A stretch of DNA of 64,000 bases from contig FZRB01000004.1 in the NCBI GenBank assembly GCA_900199595.1, positions 106,104-170,103 of the forward strand. The letters run 5' to 3'. Position 1 is the stretch's first letter. Each line of letters begins with the position of its first letter. The position numbers and the translations under genes are program-made. The notes under the pieces were generated by a model that saw only the letters and a list, made by a program, of their open reading frames with translations, searched no databases and was not told the DNA's origin. This document shows, piece by piece, positions 45,294 to 54,916 of the stretch. This DNA comes from Lachnospiraceae bacterium (GTDB lineage Bacteria; Bacillota; Clostridia; Lachnospirales; Lachnospiraceae).

Positions 45294-46760
45294 TTAGTAC
45301 GAAACTACATTACTGAAAGCACTCTTTAGAAGTTTATTCTTACTTTTACCATTCTTGTATTCTTTTATTATTCCCACATATCTGATCTTATAATAATATG
45401 TGTCACTATCACTATTATCCTTATCGTAAAATGTTTCTTCTGAAGCATCCACTTGAGCAATCATTTCATAGTTTCCATCCTTAGAGTCAGATCTGTATAC
45501 TTCATAGTATTCTTTATCTGAATCACGGTCATCATTTCCATAATGATAATAATTCCATTCTAGGAAATATATCTGATTATCACCTTCGTCATCATAATCT
45601 TTGTCCACTTCAAGCTCAGGCTGTTTCGGTCCGCCTATTACCTTTATTTCTGTAGGAATAGATTTAATCTTTGGTTTTTTTGATTCTGCCCTGATAATAA
45701 GATACATTGAATTAAACCAATTTGATTTACTACTATCCTTAACTATCCATTCAGTTCCTTTTATAGTTGCAAGCTTTTTCTTCATGGAATAATCATTATA
45801 TATTGTATATTGGGTTGCACCTTCAACAGGTTCCCATGAAAGCTTTACCTTTCCTGAACCAAGTATCTGATATTTTACATGAGGATTCATAAGTCCTCTC
45901 TTTGCAGATACAGCAGTGCTTTTCTTTCCCTTTCCTTTAACCTTAACTTTATAATATACAGTTTTCCCAACAGGTGTATCATAATCATAATATGAAGCAT
46001 CTTTAATGGTTGCTATCTTCTTATATTTACCGTTTTTCTTATTGCTTCGATATATTTCATACTTCTTAGCACCTTTGACAAGCGGCCAGGCGACGTTAAT
46101 CGCCCCTGTTTTTGTATCAAATGCAGCCGAAGCTCTGATAGATGATTCCTTAACAAATTTCTCCGGTTCATATACAAAATAAAGATAACTGTATCCAAAA
46201 CCGAAATTATTAGGAGTTGTCTTATAATAATGAACTCTGTTTGCAAAGCCCCAGTTATTATCCGCATAAAGTACTTCTTTATCAGTAAATTTAAATACCA
46301 CTACTGAATGAGAGCCTCCACCGCCTTCTTTATTTGACGAAAAACGAACATGCGTACCGGGTTTACAGCCTTTTAATGCCTTTTTTAACAGCTTATTTGT
46401 AGCTATTTTTTGATAGTATTTGGGATAACCGCCTCCACCCATAAGCTCACGAATGTATTCTGCGTATCCCCAGCACTGTCCAGGACCTTCAAATAAATCA
46501 CCATCCTGATAATAATTCATAGAATAATCAATGGCTGCCTGAGCAGTCTTGTTCTTGGTACAGTCTTTACCTGAATAAGGAGCCCCCTCAAAAAGCCCAC
46601 AAACATTGCTTGTATAAGTAACATCTGAATTTTCTTCAAATGGGTATATTTCAACCGATGTATTGTCCTGAACGGTTTCAGCATATGAGTTTATACAAAT
46701 AGAATTAATAACAATAGAAAACAGAATTAAAAAACTTATGACTTTTTTAAAGGTTTTCAT
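45294..46760 (-). CDS. Secreted candidate cysteine peptidase with FN3-like domains
   Basis: This 488-residue protein has a signal peptide (about 1-27). The N-terminal domain shows a papain-like order of candidate catalytic residues: C96 in GPGQCWGYAEY, H151 in GGSHSVVVF and N168 in YADNNWGF. Three FN3-like units follow at about 205-488 (KKYEIYRSNKKNGKYKKIAT; TQYTIYNDYSMKKKLATI; DKEYYEVYRSDSKDGNYEMI). The catalytic domain resembles CHAP/NlpC-like amidases in layout but not closely enough to name. The protein probably acts on wall or extracellular peptides. AGGAG precedes the ATG. Confidence 0.7.
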   Translation of the reverse strand: MKTFKKVISFLILFSIVINSICINSYAETVQDNTSVEIYPFEENSDVTYTSNVCGLFEGAPYSGKDCTKNKTAQAAIDYSMNYYQDGDLFEGPGQCWGYAEYIRELMGGGGYPKYYQKIATNKLLKKALKGCKPGTHVRFSSNKEGGGGSHSVVVFKFTDKEVLYADNNWGFANRVHYYKTTPNNFGFGYSYLYFVYEPEKFVKESSIRASAAFDTKTGAINVAWPLVKGAKKYEIYRSNKKNGKYKKIATIKDASYYDYDTPVGKTVYYKVKVKGKGKKSTAVSAKRGLMNPHVKYQILGSGKVKLSWEPVEGATQYTIYNDYSMKKKLATIKGTEWIVKDSSKSNWFNSMYLIIRAESKKPKIKSIPTEIKVIGGPKQPELEVDKDYDDEGDNQIYFLEWNYYHYGNDDRDSDKEYYEVYRSDSKDGNYEMIAQVDASEETFYDKDNSDSDTYYYKIRYVGIIKEYKNGKSKNKLLKSAFSNVVSY

Positions 46761-46880
46761 AACGGTTATTCTCCTGATTTTTTGTTTACTTTATAATGTT
46801 ACATATCACCCTGTTACTGTGCATTTCTAATAGTATTAATTGTATCATTTTACCCTGAATAAAGCTATATAAAAAACAAG

Positions 46881-46921
46881 ACCGGAAACGATAATTCCGT
46901 GAATTATTTATCGTTTCCGGT
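46881..46921 (-). terminator. Terminator overlapping the end of the MATE gene
   Basis: A perfect 14-bp stem (ACCGGAAACGATAA/TTATCGTTTCCGGT) has a 13-base loop and is followed on the minus strand by CTTGTTTTTTA. The upstream arm lies inside the last codons of the MATE gene. Confidence 0.88.
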
Positions 46922-48349
46922 AGAGATTTTCTTTATCCATTTTCCACTTCTGAGCCTTAAGAATGCCCATATGGTTTTAACTATCTGATCAGACTTGAGA
47001 CATATATAAATCCAGAAGGGTGGAAGCTTCAGATAGAAGCCTGCTATTATCCCAAGCGGTATAGCCAGTATCCAGAGGAAGATGTTATCGGTAAGCATCA
47101 GCATAGCCGTATCACCACCACCTCTTAAGACACCTTTGGTCATAATACTGTTTGTCCCCTGAAAAACTATAATAAGACATATAGCATCCATCAGATATTT
47201 CGCTGTTTCTGCTGTTTCAGCGCTAACATTATCATAGAAGCCTATTATCAGGTTGCTGAAAAGGAATATAAATGCAGCAGACAGACCTCCCAGAAGAAGC
47301 CCAAGTCTAAAAAACTGATACCCCTGCGTCATGGTCTTTTCTCTGCTGCCCTCTCCCAGTGTAATTCCTGTCACTATTGCACCGGCCTGACTAACACCTG
47401 ATATAACAACAGTACTAAGCTGCTGAGTCACACTTGTAATTGCATTGGCTGCCACAAAGGTACCGCCCAGATGTCCTATTACCATTGCGACTGAATTGGT
47501 ACCCACTGCCAGAATTCCATCGCTTATAAGAACAGGGATGCTGATGCGTATATATTCTTTTAATAAAGATCTGGTTTTCATCAACAGATCATTTACCCTG
47601 AAGTGGATCTTTTTATCGTATATGAACAGATATCCAAGTATCAGTGTACATTCCACTATTCTGGCTATGAGTGTTCCAAGTGCCGCTCCGGCCACCCCCA
47701 TTTTCGGTGCACCGAATTTACCAAATATAAGTATGTAATTCATTGTCAGATTAACAGAAAAAGCAGCAATGGAAACAACAAGCGGATACAGTACCTGTCC
47801 GACACTTCTCAGAACTATCGTAACAACAAGACTCAGCCCTACAAATAAATAAGTAAGAACAGAATATCTGAAGTACGTTACTCCGAGTGATATAATCTGT
47901 TCCTCTTCTGTATAGGTTCTCATAATTATACCGGGAATAATAAGAGTCGCTAACGCAAAAAGAGCAGCCAGAAAAACGTTAAGTCTTATCATCAGACATA
48001 CCGTCTGTTTCAAAGCTCTTGAAGCTTCCTTTTCTGTCTGTTCATTATCAGCCACTTTCTTCATACCCCAGTATCTTGAAACAAGAACTGATGCACCCAT
48101 TCCAAGTCCCATACAAAGTATCTGAAAAACACTTATAAAAGAGTTTGCCAGGGACGTTGCTGAAAGAGGATCATCTCCCAGACTTCCTACCATCATAGTA
48201 TCCAGCATATTTACTCCGATGGTTATCAGACTCTGAAGTGCAATTGGAAATGCAAGTATGAAAACCTTTTTATAGAATTGTAAAGAATCTTTTGAATTAT
48301 CCATTTTTCTGAATTTATCTGCGTCCCAGTTAACTATAAGTTGATTCAT
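46904..48349 (-). CDS. MATE family efflux transporter
   Basis: This 481-residue protein has about twelve TM helices in two six-helix halves. The first half has the typical FPIALQSLITIGVNMLDTMMVG and ASVLVSRYWGMK; the second has SIPVLISDGILAVGTNSVAM and QAGAIVTGITLGEGSREKT. MATE pumps expel drugs or metabolites using Na+ or H+. Its start overlaps the stop of the PHP gene (TAATG), so the two are translationally coupled. It ends at a strong terminator. Confidence 0.93.
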   Translation of the reverse strand: MNQLIVNWDADKFRKMDNSKDSLQFYKKVFILAFPIALQSLITIGVNMLDTMMVGSLGDDPLSATSLANSFISVFQILCMGLGMGASVLVSRYWGMKKVADNEQTEKEASRALKQTVCLMIRLNVFLAALFALATLIIPGIIMRTYTEEEQIISLGVTYFRYSVLTYLFVGLSLVVTIVLRSVGQVLYPLVVSIAAFSVNLTMNYILIFGKFGAPKMGVAGAALGTLIARIVECTLILGYLFIYDKKIHFRVNDLLMKTRSLLKEYIRISIPVLISDGILAVGTNSVAMVIGHLGGTFVAANAITSVTQQLSTVVISGVSQAGAIVTGITLGEGSREKTMTQGYQFFRLGLLLGGLSAAFIFLFSNLIIGFYDNVSAETAETAKYLMDAICLIIVFQGTNSIMTKGVLRGGGDTAMLMLTDNIFLWILAIPLGIIAGFYLKLPPFWIYICLKSDQIVKTIWAFLRLRSGKWIKKISTGNDK

Positions 48350-49104
48350 TAGTACCTGATCACATCATATGTAGGACCATACTCCGGTATTTTATAGCTG
48401 CCAATTTTTTCTATCGGTGTAGCTTTTCCTCTGTTAACAACAACAGGAATTCCTTCTCCGGCCATGAATTTTCTAACATAATCCTTTATATCCACTATCT
48501 TTTCATGGAACATCATCCCACCCTTTGGGCCATCATAACGGATATGTATATCAGATCCTGCAGAAGCCGGTACTCCCAGCTCCTTTGCATAACAGTAAGC
48601 AAGCGCATTCATGTTATCATCATTTGCCGCATTGAATATTTCTATTCCATCGACTATTGAGGGAGTAAGATTAATATTCTTTATATAATATCTTTCTCTG
48701 AAGGGATGTGCCTGAACCATTATTCCGCCAGCCCCATGTACAAGTTTATATACATCCTGTCTGGATCTATCCATTATATTCGGATTATCCAAAAGCCACT
48801 TTTTATCTACTCCGTATATCAGGTATTCATCACAGTCAAAGTTATACTCTATTCCAAACATAACGTTGAAATCAGTACCGGCTGAAGCCTTCTTTGCATC
48901 CTCATAGCCACTGACATACATTTCCACCCTTTCCTTCCAGGGAAGGTCTGTTGGTACAGCACTGTTTCCATTAAAAAAATGATCCGTTATGATCATCCCG
49001 GCAAAACCTTCGCCCTGCATGTATTCCACATAATCTCTTCCAAGGGTTCTTCCACATTTACTGGCCTGACTTGTGTGTGAATGAGTTTCGTATATATAAG
49101 ACAT
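48349..49104 (-). CDS. PHP-domain metal-dependent phosphoesterase
   Basis: This protein of about 251 residues has PHP motifs ETHSHTSQASKC near the start, IITDHFF, GIEYNFD, VQAHPFRE and GSDIHIR. These are the metal ligands of the polymerase-and-histidinol-phosphatase fold. It lacks the features that would make it a polymerase exonuclease or a clear HisJ, so only phosphoester hydrolysis can be claimed. The ATG at 49,104 follows AAGGAG; a frame 13 codons longer has no site. Confidence 0.85.
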   Translation of the reverse strand: MSYIYETHSHTSQASKCGRTLGRDYVEYMQGEGFAGMIITDHFFNGNSAVPTDLPWKERVEMYVSGYEDAKKASAGTDFNVMFGIEYNFDCDEYLIYGVDKKWLLDNPNIMDRSRQDVYKLVHGAGGIMVQAHPFRERYYIKNINLTPSIVDGIEIFNAANDDNMNALAYCYAKELGVPASAGSDIHIRYDGPKGGMMFHEKIVDIKDYVRKFMAGEGIPVVVNRGKATPIEKIGSYKIPEYGPTYDVIRY

Positions 49105-49199
49105 TTTTTCTCCTTCTAAATAACTCTTAAAAAACTGCCGCATACATTTTCCACTATCTTCCCTGATTCGTCAAGCACTTAATGATGTAAATACAAAAC

Positions 49200-49231
49200 C
49201 CCCGTTTGAATCATTTCTGACCCACCCGGGG
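49200..49231 (-). terminator. Weak terminator after the CAP-domain gene
   Basis: A five-base pair CCCCG/CGGGG with a 22-base loop is followed on the minus strand by GTTTTGT. The stem is short, so the call is tentative. Confidence 0.4.
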
Positions 49232-49258
49232 ATAATGTAAGGAGTGTAGTGTATTATT

Positions 49259-50713
49259 TTATTTTGTTTTGATTTTCTTAGGCTTTGTCCAACCAGAATA
49301 CAAAGTATAATTATTATTGTATGATTTATTATTACTAATAGAAATCACTACCTTGCTAACTGCTCGAACTCTGACATAATATGTCTTTTTCTTTTTCAAT
49401 TTACTGAATAATACTTCATTATTTATTCTGGGACTACTATCCCAATTATATAGAGCAAGTACAGTTTTTGTTTTTACCTTTTTAGTAAATTTCTTATTCT
49501 CTGCTATTTGTATCTCATAATACTTTGTAGAATCAAAATCAGAACTAGAACCAGAAAACTTTACGGTTATGCTCTTCTTTGCCTTTTTAAGCTTTTTTAT
49601 CTTTGGTGTTTTTAAAAATGGTTTTACGATAACATTACTTTTAACTATGTTGCCCGATCCATTCACAGCTGTGACTGCAACCGAACCTGTATTTTTCGTT
49701 TCAATCAGTCCTTGTGAAGTTACTTTTGCAACACTTGTTTTTACTGCTTTAAAGGAATAATTATCCAAATCAAAAACGTTTGATTCGTTGGTTCTTGATT
49801 TATATTTTCGGGATACTCTCAATCGGCCACTTTCACCCAAATAAAAATTATTATAATCCCTGTCATAGGTTTTGTTATAAAAAATTATCTCTGGATTGCC
49901 CAATAATTCTTTTTTGATTGATATAACCTGAAAAACATTATTACAATCCGGAAGGTAAGACTCATCATATAACCTGTTAAGAACAGATTCTCTTACTTCG
50001 TCAGATGAATATCTGAGATTCTCCATATATCCTTTTTCAGCAAATATTCCACATACACAACCCGAATACTCCAGACTATAATCAGGTGAATTAAATCCTC
50101 CTACACCTACGTAAACAAAATCTGGATTGATTATTGCTGTATAGTGACCGGAAAGCTCTGCATTTCCATTTAGCCAAAAGGTCTTTTCGATATACCATTC
50201 ATCAACTCCGCCTTTTAATGTCTTTCCCGGCCAGCATAAACTTTCGCCATTACCAGTCACATAGCCACCATTATTATCCTTATACTGATCACTTATAGGA
50301 ACGTTAGTTCCCGGTCTGGTATGTCCATGCTCTATCAAACCCTCAGCAGAACGAAAACGAGCATATTCCTCAAGCCCTTTTGACCATTTAATCGGAACAT
50401 AATCAGATGTAGTCAGAGACCGAGAAGGATCTCTAGGATCTGGAAATCCATAGTAACATGCTTCTCTTCTAAGTTCATTCATTCTATCAAGAGCTTTTTT
50501 CTGATCGTTCATATATGAACCAAGTACCATAACTTCTATGCTGTCATTTCCCGCTTTGGTATACTGGCTATATTGTATCCTGGCAGTATCTATGTCTGCT
50601 GTTGTATTGTCTGCAGCAGACACATTTAATACTGAAGTAAAAAACAAACTAATCAGAAACGATATAATAACAGTTGTAAATATTTTTTTTGATATATATG
50701 AGATCCTTTTCAT
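49259..50713 (-). CDS. Secreted CAP-domain protein with BIG2 and FN3-like domains
   Basis: This 484-residue protein has a signal peptide (about 1-33). A CAP (SCP/PR-1) domain covers about 70-240, with RMNELRREACYYGFPDP, KWSKGLEEYARFRSAEG, EHGHTRPGTNVPIS, GNGESLCWPG, SGHYTAIINPD and VGVGGF. A BIG2-like unit (about 290-365, VAKVTSQGLIETKNTGSVAV) and an FN3-like unit with basic linkers follow. CAP domains are secreted and bind lipids or act as proteases in a few cases; the bacterial role is mostly unknown. The protein ends in a short basic tail (WTKPKKIKTK). Confidence 0.85.
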   Translation of the reverse strand: MKRISYISKKIFTTVIISFLISLFFTSVLNVSAADNTTADIDTARIQYSQYTKAGNDSIEVMVLGSYMNDQKKALDRMNELRREACYYGFPDPRDPSRSLTTSDYVPIKWSKGLEEYARFRSAEGLIEHGHTRPGTNVPISDQYKDNNGGYVTGNGESLCWPGKTLKGGVDEWYIEKTFWLNGNAELSGHYTAIINPDFVYVGVGGFNSPDYSLEYSGCVCGIFAEKGYMENLRYSSDEVRESVLNRLYDESYLPDCNNVFQVISIKKELLGNPEIIFYNKTYDRDYNNFYLGESGRLRVSRKYKSRTNESNVFDLDNYSFKAVKTSVAKVTSQGLIETKNTGSVAVTAVNGSGNIVKSNVIVKPFLKTPKIKKLKKAKKSITVKFSGSSSDFDSTKYYEIQIAENKKFTKKVKTKTVLALYNWDSSPRINNEVLFSKLKKKKTYYVRVRAVSKVVISISNNKSYNNNYTLYSGWTKPKKIKTK

Positions 50714-50739
50714 ATTCTAACATCCTATGTAATAAACTA

Positions 50740-51687
50740 TTATTTATATTTCTTCGCGTATTTCTTTATATCATTTCTAACCTTCTTGTACTTCGAAGAA
50801 TTGATCTGTCCCATCAGTACATTATAGGTGCCGTACTCTCCACGAGATGATGTATAGCTGTAACCATAATTCTCGTTATATATTATATCCAGCTTCTTCT
50901 CATATTTTTTCATAAGCTTTACATAGTCTGTCTGGATCTTATTAAACGTCTTTATGTAATTCTTATTCTTCATTATGGCCTTGTAGACCTTCTTCTTATG
51001 TACTCTGGCATATTCCAGGTAAACAAGTGTCCAATAATAGAATTCAGCATATGCATCTTTATTGTTTGAATAGTTACTTTCAAAATTGTACCAGGATGCT
51101 TCACCTTCATTAGCCTTATAATATGGATACAGGCTGTAATCCACATGCATGCCCCAGTAATAAGCCGTAAATTCATTTAACAGTCCGTATACACCATACA
51201 TATTTGAAGATGCCTTAGCTCCTTCTGAAACATAGGTGCTATATCTGAAGGTTCTGTATTCACTGGGTATTTTTCTGGTTGCAACCTCTGTTTTAAAAAC
51301 GTCTGTATATGATACGTATACATTCTTTTTATTTCCTATGTAGTACTTATCGCTAAAGCCACCTGACCATGAGAATTTGCCAAAGCTGTGTGTATATGAA
51401 TGAAACTGCTCATGAACCGTAACATCGGCTGCATCCGCAAGATTACTTCCCGAAGAAAGCCATACCGCAAATGAATCTCCCTTTTTCTTTGTTTTTGATA
51501 ATATATAATATGCATCACTGTCATAAGCCTTAACAAGCTTAAGCATATTCTTGTCTGTCATAGCAGCGTTGAATTTGGGTGGTTTACTTTTTGCTTCAAC
51601 TTCTGTTCCCGAAAAATAAGAAAAAAGCAGACATATAACCAACAGTCCGCTTATTATTCTCATAAACTTATTATTTTTGTGCCACAT
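50740..51687 (-). CDS. Secreted HExxH candidate metallopeptidase
   Basis: This 315-residue protein has a signal peptide (about 1-32). A zinc-peptidase motif HEQFH (H92-E93-H96) is followed about 76 residues later by NEFTAYYWG, whose Glu (E172) is well placed as a third zinc ligand. The rest is rich in Tyr and Lys with a basic C-terminus (KKYAKKYK). I do not recognise a MEROPS family. AGGAGG precedes the ATG. It lies 26 bases before the CAP-domain gene and is probably co-expressed with it. Confidence 0.7.
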   Translation of the reverse strand: MWHKNNKFMRIISGLLVICLLFSYFSGTEVEAKSKPPKFNAAMTDKNMLKLVKAYDSDAYYILSKTKKKGDSFAVWLSSGSNLADAADVTVHEQFHSYTHSFGKFSWSGGFSDKYYIGNKKNVYVSYTDVFKTEVATRKIPSEYRTFRYSTYVSEGAKASSNMYGVYGLLNEFTAYYWGMHVDYSLYPYYKANEGEASWYNFESNYSNNKDAYAEFYYWTLVYLEYARVHKKKVYKAIMKNKNYIKTFNKIQTDYVKLMKKYEKKLDIIYNENYGYSYTSSRGEYGTYNVLMGQINSSKYKKVRNDIKKYAKKYK

Positions 51688-51798
51688 AGCAATACCTCCT
51701 ATAGATTTTAATTAAAAAACTTAAAATCTATACTATTGTATCACTATATGATTTTTAAAAAAAGTAGTGGCATAGGTAGTGGCAAGCACTTATTTTCA

Positions 51799-53139
51799 TC
51801 ATGCATCATGATTTGTAATAATGCCTTTCATATACTGCGTAAATGCCTTTACTATATTCTTTTCTGAAATATATATTATCTTATCTAATGTCAGATATGG
51901 AACAAGAACCACATATTCATCTTCCACTACCGAAATAGTCCAGTTATCTGATATCGGCAGTTCCTCAGGATCGGCTATCTCCAGAGTATCATGGAGTCTT
52001 TTCTTTAACATTTCCATTACAAATGCGACATCCTGCTCATCTGCATCAAGCTTGAATCCTGCCTCATTTATGCTCTTTTGTTCACCAAACTCTTTTATTC
52101 CTTCATCAGATACTATCTCAACATAATCGGCTCCTATAAAGCAGTTTACATGAGCATAGATTTCCTCATGCATATTCTTCGGAATATACTTATTCATGAA
52201 TTCTTCTGTCATCATAAAGCTTATTCCGGGATGCTTCTCAACTATGTAAAGAGTCTTATCGCCTCTGGAACCAAGCAATCTGACATAATCTTCTTTATCA
52301 CTGAAGCTGGAAACAAGAGAATCTGATGAATCAAGGAGCTTTTCAAATTCGGACACCCATATATCATATGCCTTAGAATCATCGATAACGATAAGCTTGT
52401 CTCCATCCCTGTCAAGAAGAATTATTCTGTCTGAAAAAATCATATAATACGGGAATAAAACTCCCATCCTGGTAGATATATCACTGTTTGCATAGTAATA
52501 AAAGGCTTTATAATTCAGACTCTGTCCCAGAAGAAATCCCAGATATGAATTTAGAATACCCGTATTTTCACTATTTTTAAATATATTTCCAACAGGAAAT
52601 TCAATCAACTGTCTAATAGGAGTATTGCTCACAGACTCATCTCCACTCAAAAACTTCAAAGTCTGAAACACTTCCATATCCGAAGCAAGCATAAGAGGCA
52701 TAAATATGTCTATCCTCTGCTTTGAAACTGTCATTTCTTTAATGATCAGCTGACGAACAACTTCCCTTATGGCAGTTTTTCCAGATATAACTGTCTCCTC
52801 GAATTCCAGTTCATCTGTCGACAAAATACTGATACCACTTTTCTTTTTTTTGAAATCAGCCTCTGCGATTATTTTAACTGCTGACCTGACAAACATATGA
52901 GCCTGATAAACGTCCTCACCGAGAGATTCTCTCTCATAATAGTCTATCAGCCTGTCCTTCTCAACATTTGCTATATCAAGCTTATTGATAATATCCAGCA
53001 GCTGTCTGTTAGTTGGAAGTCTCTTTCCACTTAATATCTGAAAAAATGTTGACCTGTCAACCCCAACTGACTCAATAAGGCTGTTTTTCGTAATATCTGA
53101 TCTTTCAATATATGAATTTAGTAATTCAACAAAACGCAT
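51799..53139 (-). CDS. HTH regulator with large unknown C-terminal domain
   Basis: This 446-residue protein has an XRE-like helix-turn-helix at about 15-55 (TKNSLIESVGVDRSTFFQIL, SGKRLPTNRQLLDIINKLD). A C-terminal region of about 370 residues follows with no domain I can name. It has segments like IREVVRQLIIKEMTVSKQRI and ILLDRDGDKLIVID that could be a sensor or a degenerate enzyme. AGAGGAATGTGATTT precedes the ATG. It lies 111 bases upstream of the secreted metallopeptidase gene on the same strand and may control that operon (inference). Confidence 0.75.
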   Translation of the reverse strand: MRFVELLNSYIERSDITKNSLIESVGVDRSTFFQILSGKRLPTNRQLLDIINKLDIANVEKDRLIDYYERESLGEDVYQAHMFVRSAVKIIAEADFKKKKSGISILSTDELEFEETVISGKTAIREVVRQLIIKEMTVSKQRIDIFMPLMLASDMEVFQTLKFLSGDESVSNTPIRQLIEFPVGNIFKNSENTGILNSYLGFLLGQSLNYKAFYYYANSDISTRMGVLFPYYMIFSDRIILLDRDGDKLIVIDDSKAYDIWVSEFEKLLDSSDSLVSSFSDKEDYVRLLGSRGDKTLYIVEKHPGISFMMTEEFMNKYIPKNMHEEIYAHVNCFIGADYVEIVSDEGIKEFGEQKSINEAGFKLDADEQDVAFVMEMLKKRLHDTLEIADPEELPISDNWTISVVEDEYVVLVPYLTLDKIIYISEKNIVKAFTQYMKGIITNHDA

Positions 53140-53167
53140 AAATCACATTCCTCTAAAAAAGATTAAA

Positions 53168-53770
53168 TTATAGAATCCCTTTTATCTCTAATTCCTTTAC
53201 CAAATCTTCATATCCGGTAAAAAGAATACCTTCCATTCCTAAAGCTTCAGCACCCTCTATATTAATCTGCCTGTCATCTACAAAAAGACACTCTGTAAGA
53301 ACAATACCAAATCTTGATTCAAGAAGGCGGTATATAGCCTCATCCGGCTTGGTTATCTTCTCATATCCTGAAATAATATGTCCGTCAGTAAGCGGAAGAA
53401 ATCTGAAGGTTGGCCAATGCCTCTCCGCAGTTTCTATCGGATAATTTGAAAGAATATATACTCCAAATCCTTTATCCTTAAGTTTCTTAATAAGCGGAAC
53501 TGAATAATCATACTCTTCAACAATATCCTGGACATTATCCCAGAACTTTAATATCTCATCTTTATACTGAGGGAATTCCTCTGTAAATTTCTTTCTTGCA
53601 TCCGCTTCTGTTCTGATTCCCAGGTCAAGTTCATGCCAGAATTCAGTGACAACCATATTATCTGACAAAAACTCAACAGTTTCCTCATCAAAACCGAGGT
53701 TACGCATAAATTTCTTATAACAGAAGTCCACAAGGACATCGCCAACATCAAAAACAATATTCTTAATCAT
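53168..53770 (-). CDS. HAD-superfamily phosphatase (YihX-like)
   Basis: This 200-residue protein has motif I VFDVGDVLVDF, motif II YILSNYP, motif III Lys in KITKPDEAIY and motif IV FVDDRQINIEGAEALG. The pattern and length match the YihX group, which dephosphorylates glucose 1-phosphate and related sugars. The first motif has DVGDV where many have DLGNV. Its ATG directly follows the stop of the diguanylate cyclase gene (TAAATG), so the two are coupled. Confidence 0.88.
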   Translation of the reverse strand: MIKNIVFDVGDVLVDFCYKKFMRNLGFDEETVEFLSDNMVVTEFWHELDLGIRTEADARKKFTEEFPQYKDEILKFWDNVQDIVEEYDYSVPLIKKLKDKGFGVYILSNYPIETAERHWPTFRFLPLTDGHIISGYEKITKPDEAIYRLLESRFGIVLTECLFVDDRQINIEGAEALGMEGILFTGYEDLVKELEIKGIL

Positions 53771-54841
53771 TTAATATACCACCTGATTACGTCCATTAGA
53801 TTTACCGATATATAGCTTCTCATCAGCTTCTTTTATGGCCTGCTCATCATTTTTACTATAGCTAAATTCCGAAAGGCCAAATGTCATAGTTACTTTAATC
53901 TGATTTTCCCCTACAACTATTGTTCCCTTCTGTATCAGATTTCTCAGTCTTTCCAAAACAATAAAAGCCTGGTCTCCGTTACAGTCCGGAAATATAAGAA
54001 GAAACTCCTCTCCTCCCCATCTGGATATAAAAGCAGTTGTTCTGCAATTATCTACCATAGTCTTTGCAACAAACTTCAAGACCTCGTCACCGGCATCATG
54101 ACCATACGTATCATTTACCTTTTTAAAGAAATCTATATCTCCCATGGCAACGCTGACTGAAGAAGCATTATCATCATTTTTAAGTCTGGCCAGATATTCC
54201 TCAGCCTTTCTTCTGTTGTTAAGACCTGTCAGACGATCTGTTGAAGCCTCCTTCTTAAGCCTGTCATTATACTTCATAAGCTTATTCTCTGCTTCATTCT
54301 CCTTTTTACTGAAAACGTATGAAATGAAAATTATAGATATAAATACAGCAGATATATTAGTTATCTGAAGAAGCTTATCACATATACTGCTGATCTCCAC
54401 AACGGGTTTAGTACCACTGAAAAGTAGTATGATAAGTATACGAATAACAAGAACAAAACCGGCATAGATAAACTTATATAGTGGTTTTCCGTGCATGGCA
54501 AAGAAGCAAAGCATCAGCATAATAATAAAATAGTTCTGCATTCCCGCACTCCATCCAAAGCAGGGAATCATAAGAAGAGTCCATCCGAATAAATAAATCA
54601 TGAATGCAAAAAGCGAAGACTTTGTCCTGGAATAATAGGTATGAATAAACAGAACTATAATAAGAGCCGAAAGCAGGATTATTCTATAAGCAAATGCCTT
54701 GAATACACCTGATCCGGCTAATAAAACATCACAAATAAAAGCTATAAATACAATAATGTATAACACTCTTAATGATACTATTACTCTTTTGTTTTCATTT
54801 TCTGCTTTAATATCTTTGTTAATAAGAGAATAAAGGCTCAC
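53771..54841 (-). CDS. Membrane-bound diguanylate cyclase
   Basis: This 356-residue protein has about six TM helices at about 25-190 and a GGDEF domain at about 200-356. The active-site loop is RWGGEEF, and family landmarks TDRLTGLNNRR and GDIDFFKKVNDTYGHDAGDEVL are intact, so it should make cyclic di-GMP. The usual inhibitory RxxD, five residues before the active site, reads RTTA, so product inhibition may be lost. It begins with GTG at 54,841 after GGGG. No c-di-GMP phosphodiesterase is seen in the window. Confidence 0.93.
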   Translation of the reverse strand: MSLYSLINKDIKAENENKRVIVSLRVLYIIVFIAFICDVLLAGSGVFKAFAYRIILLSALIIVLFIHTYYSRTKSSLFAFMIYLFGWTLLMIPCFGWSAGMQNYFIIMLMLCFFAMHGKPLYKFIYAGFVLVIRILIILLFSGTKPVVEISSICDKLLQITNISAVFISIIFISYVFSKKENEAENKLMKYNDRLKKEASTDRLTGLNNRRKAEEYLARLKNDDNASSVSVAMGDIDFFKKVNDTYGHDAGDEVLKFVAKTMVDNCRTTAFISRWGGEEFLLIFPDCNGDQAFIVLERLRNLIQKGTIVVGENQIKVTMTFGLSEFSYSKNDEQAIKEADEKLYIGKSNGRNQVVY

Positions 54842-54916
54842 TAAATTTTTACCCCACTATATTATAACCTTATCAACCTATTATAATAGCACAAAATGAG
54901 TATTTTCGCCATAAAT

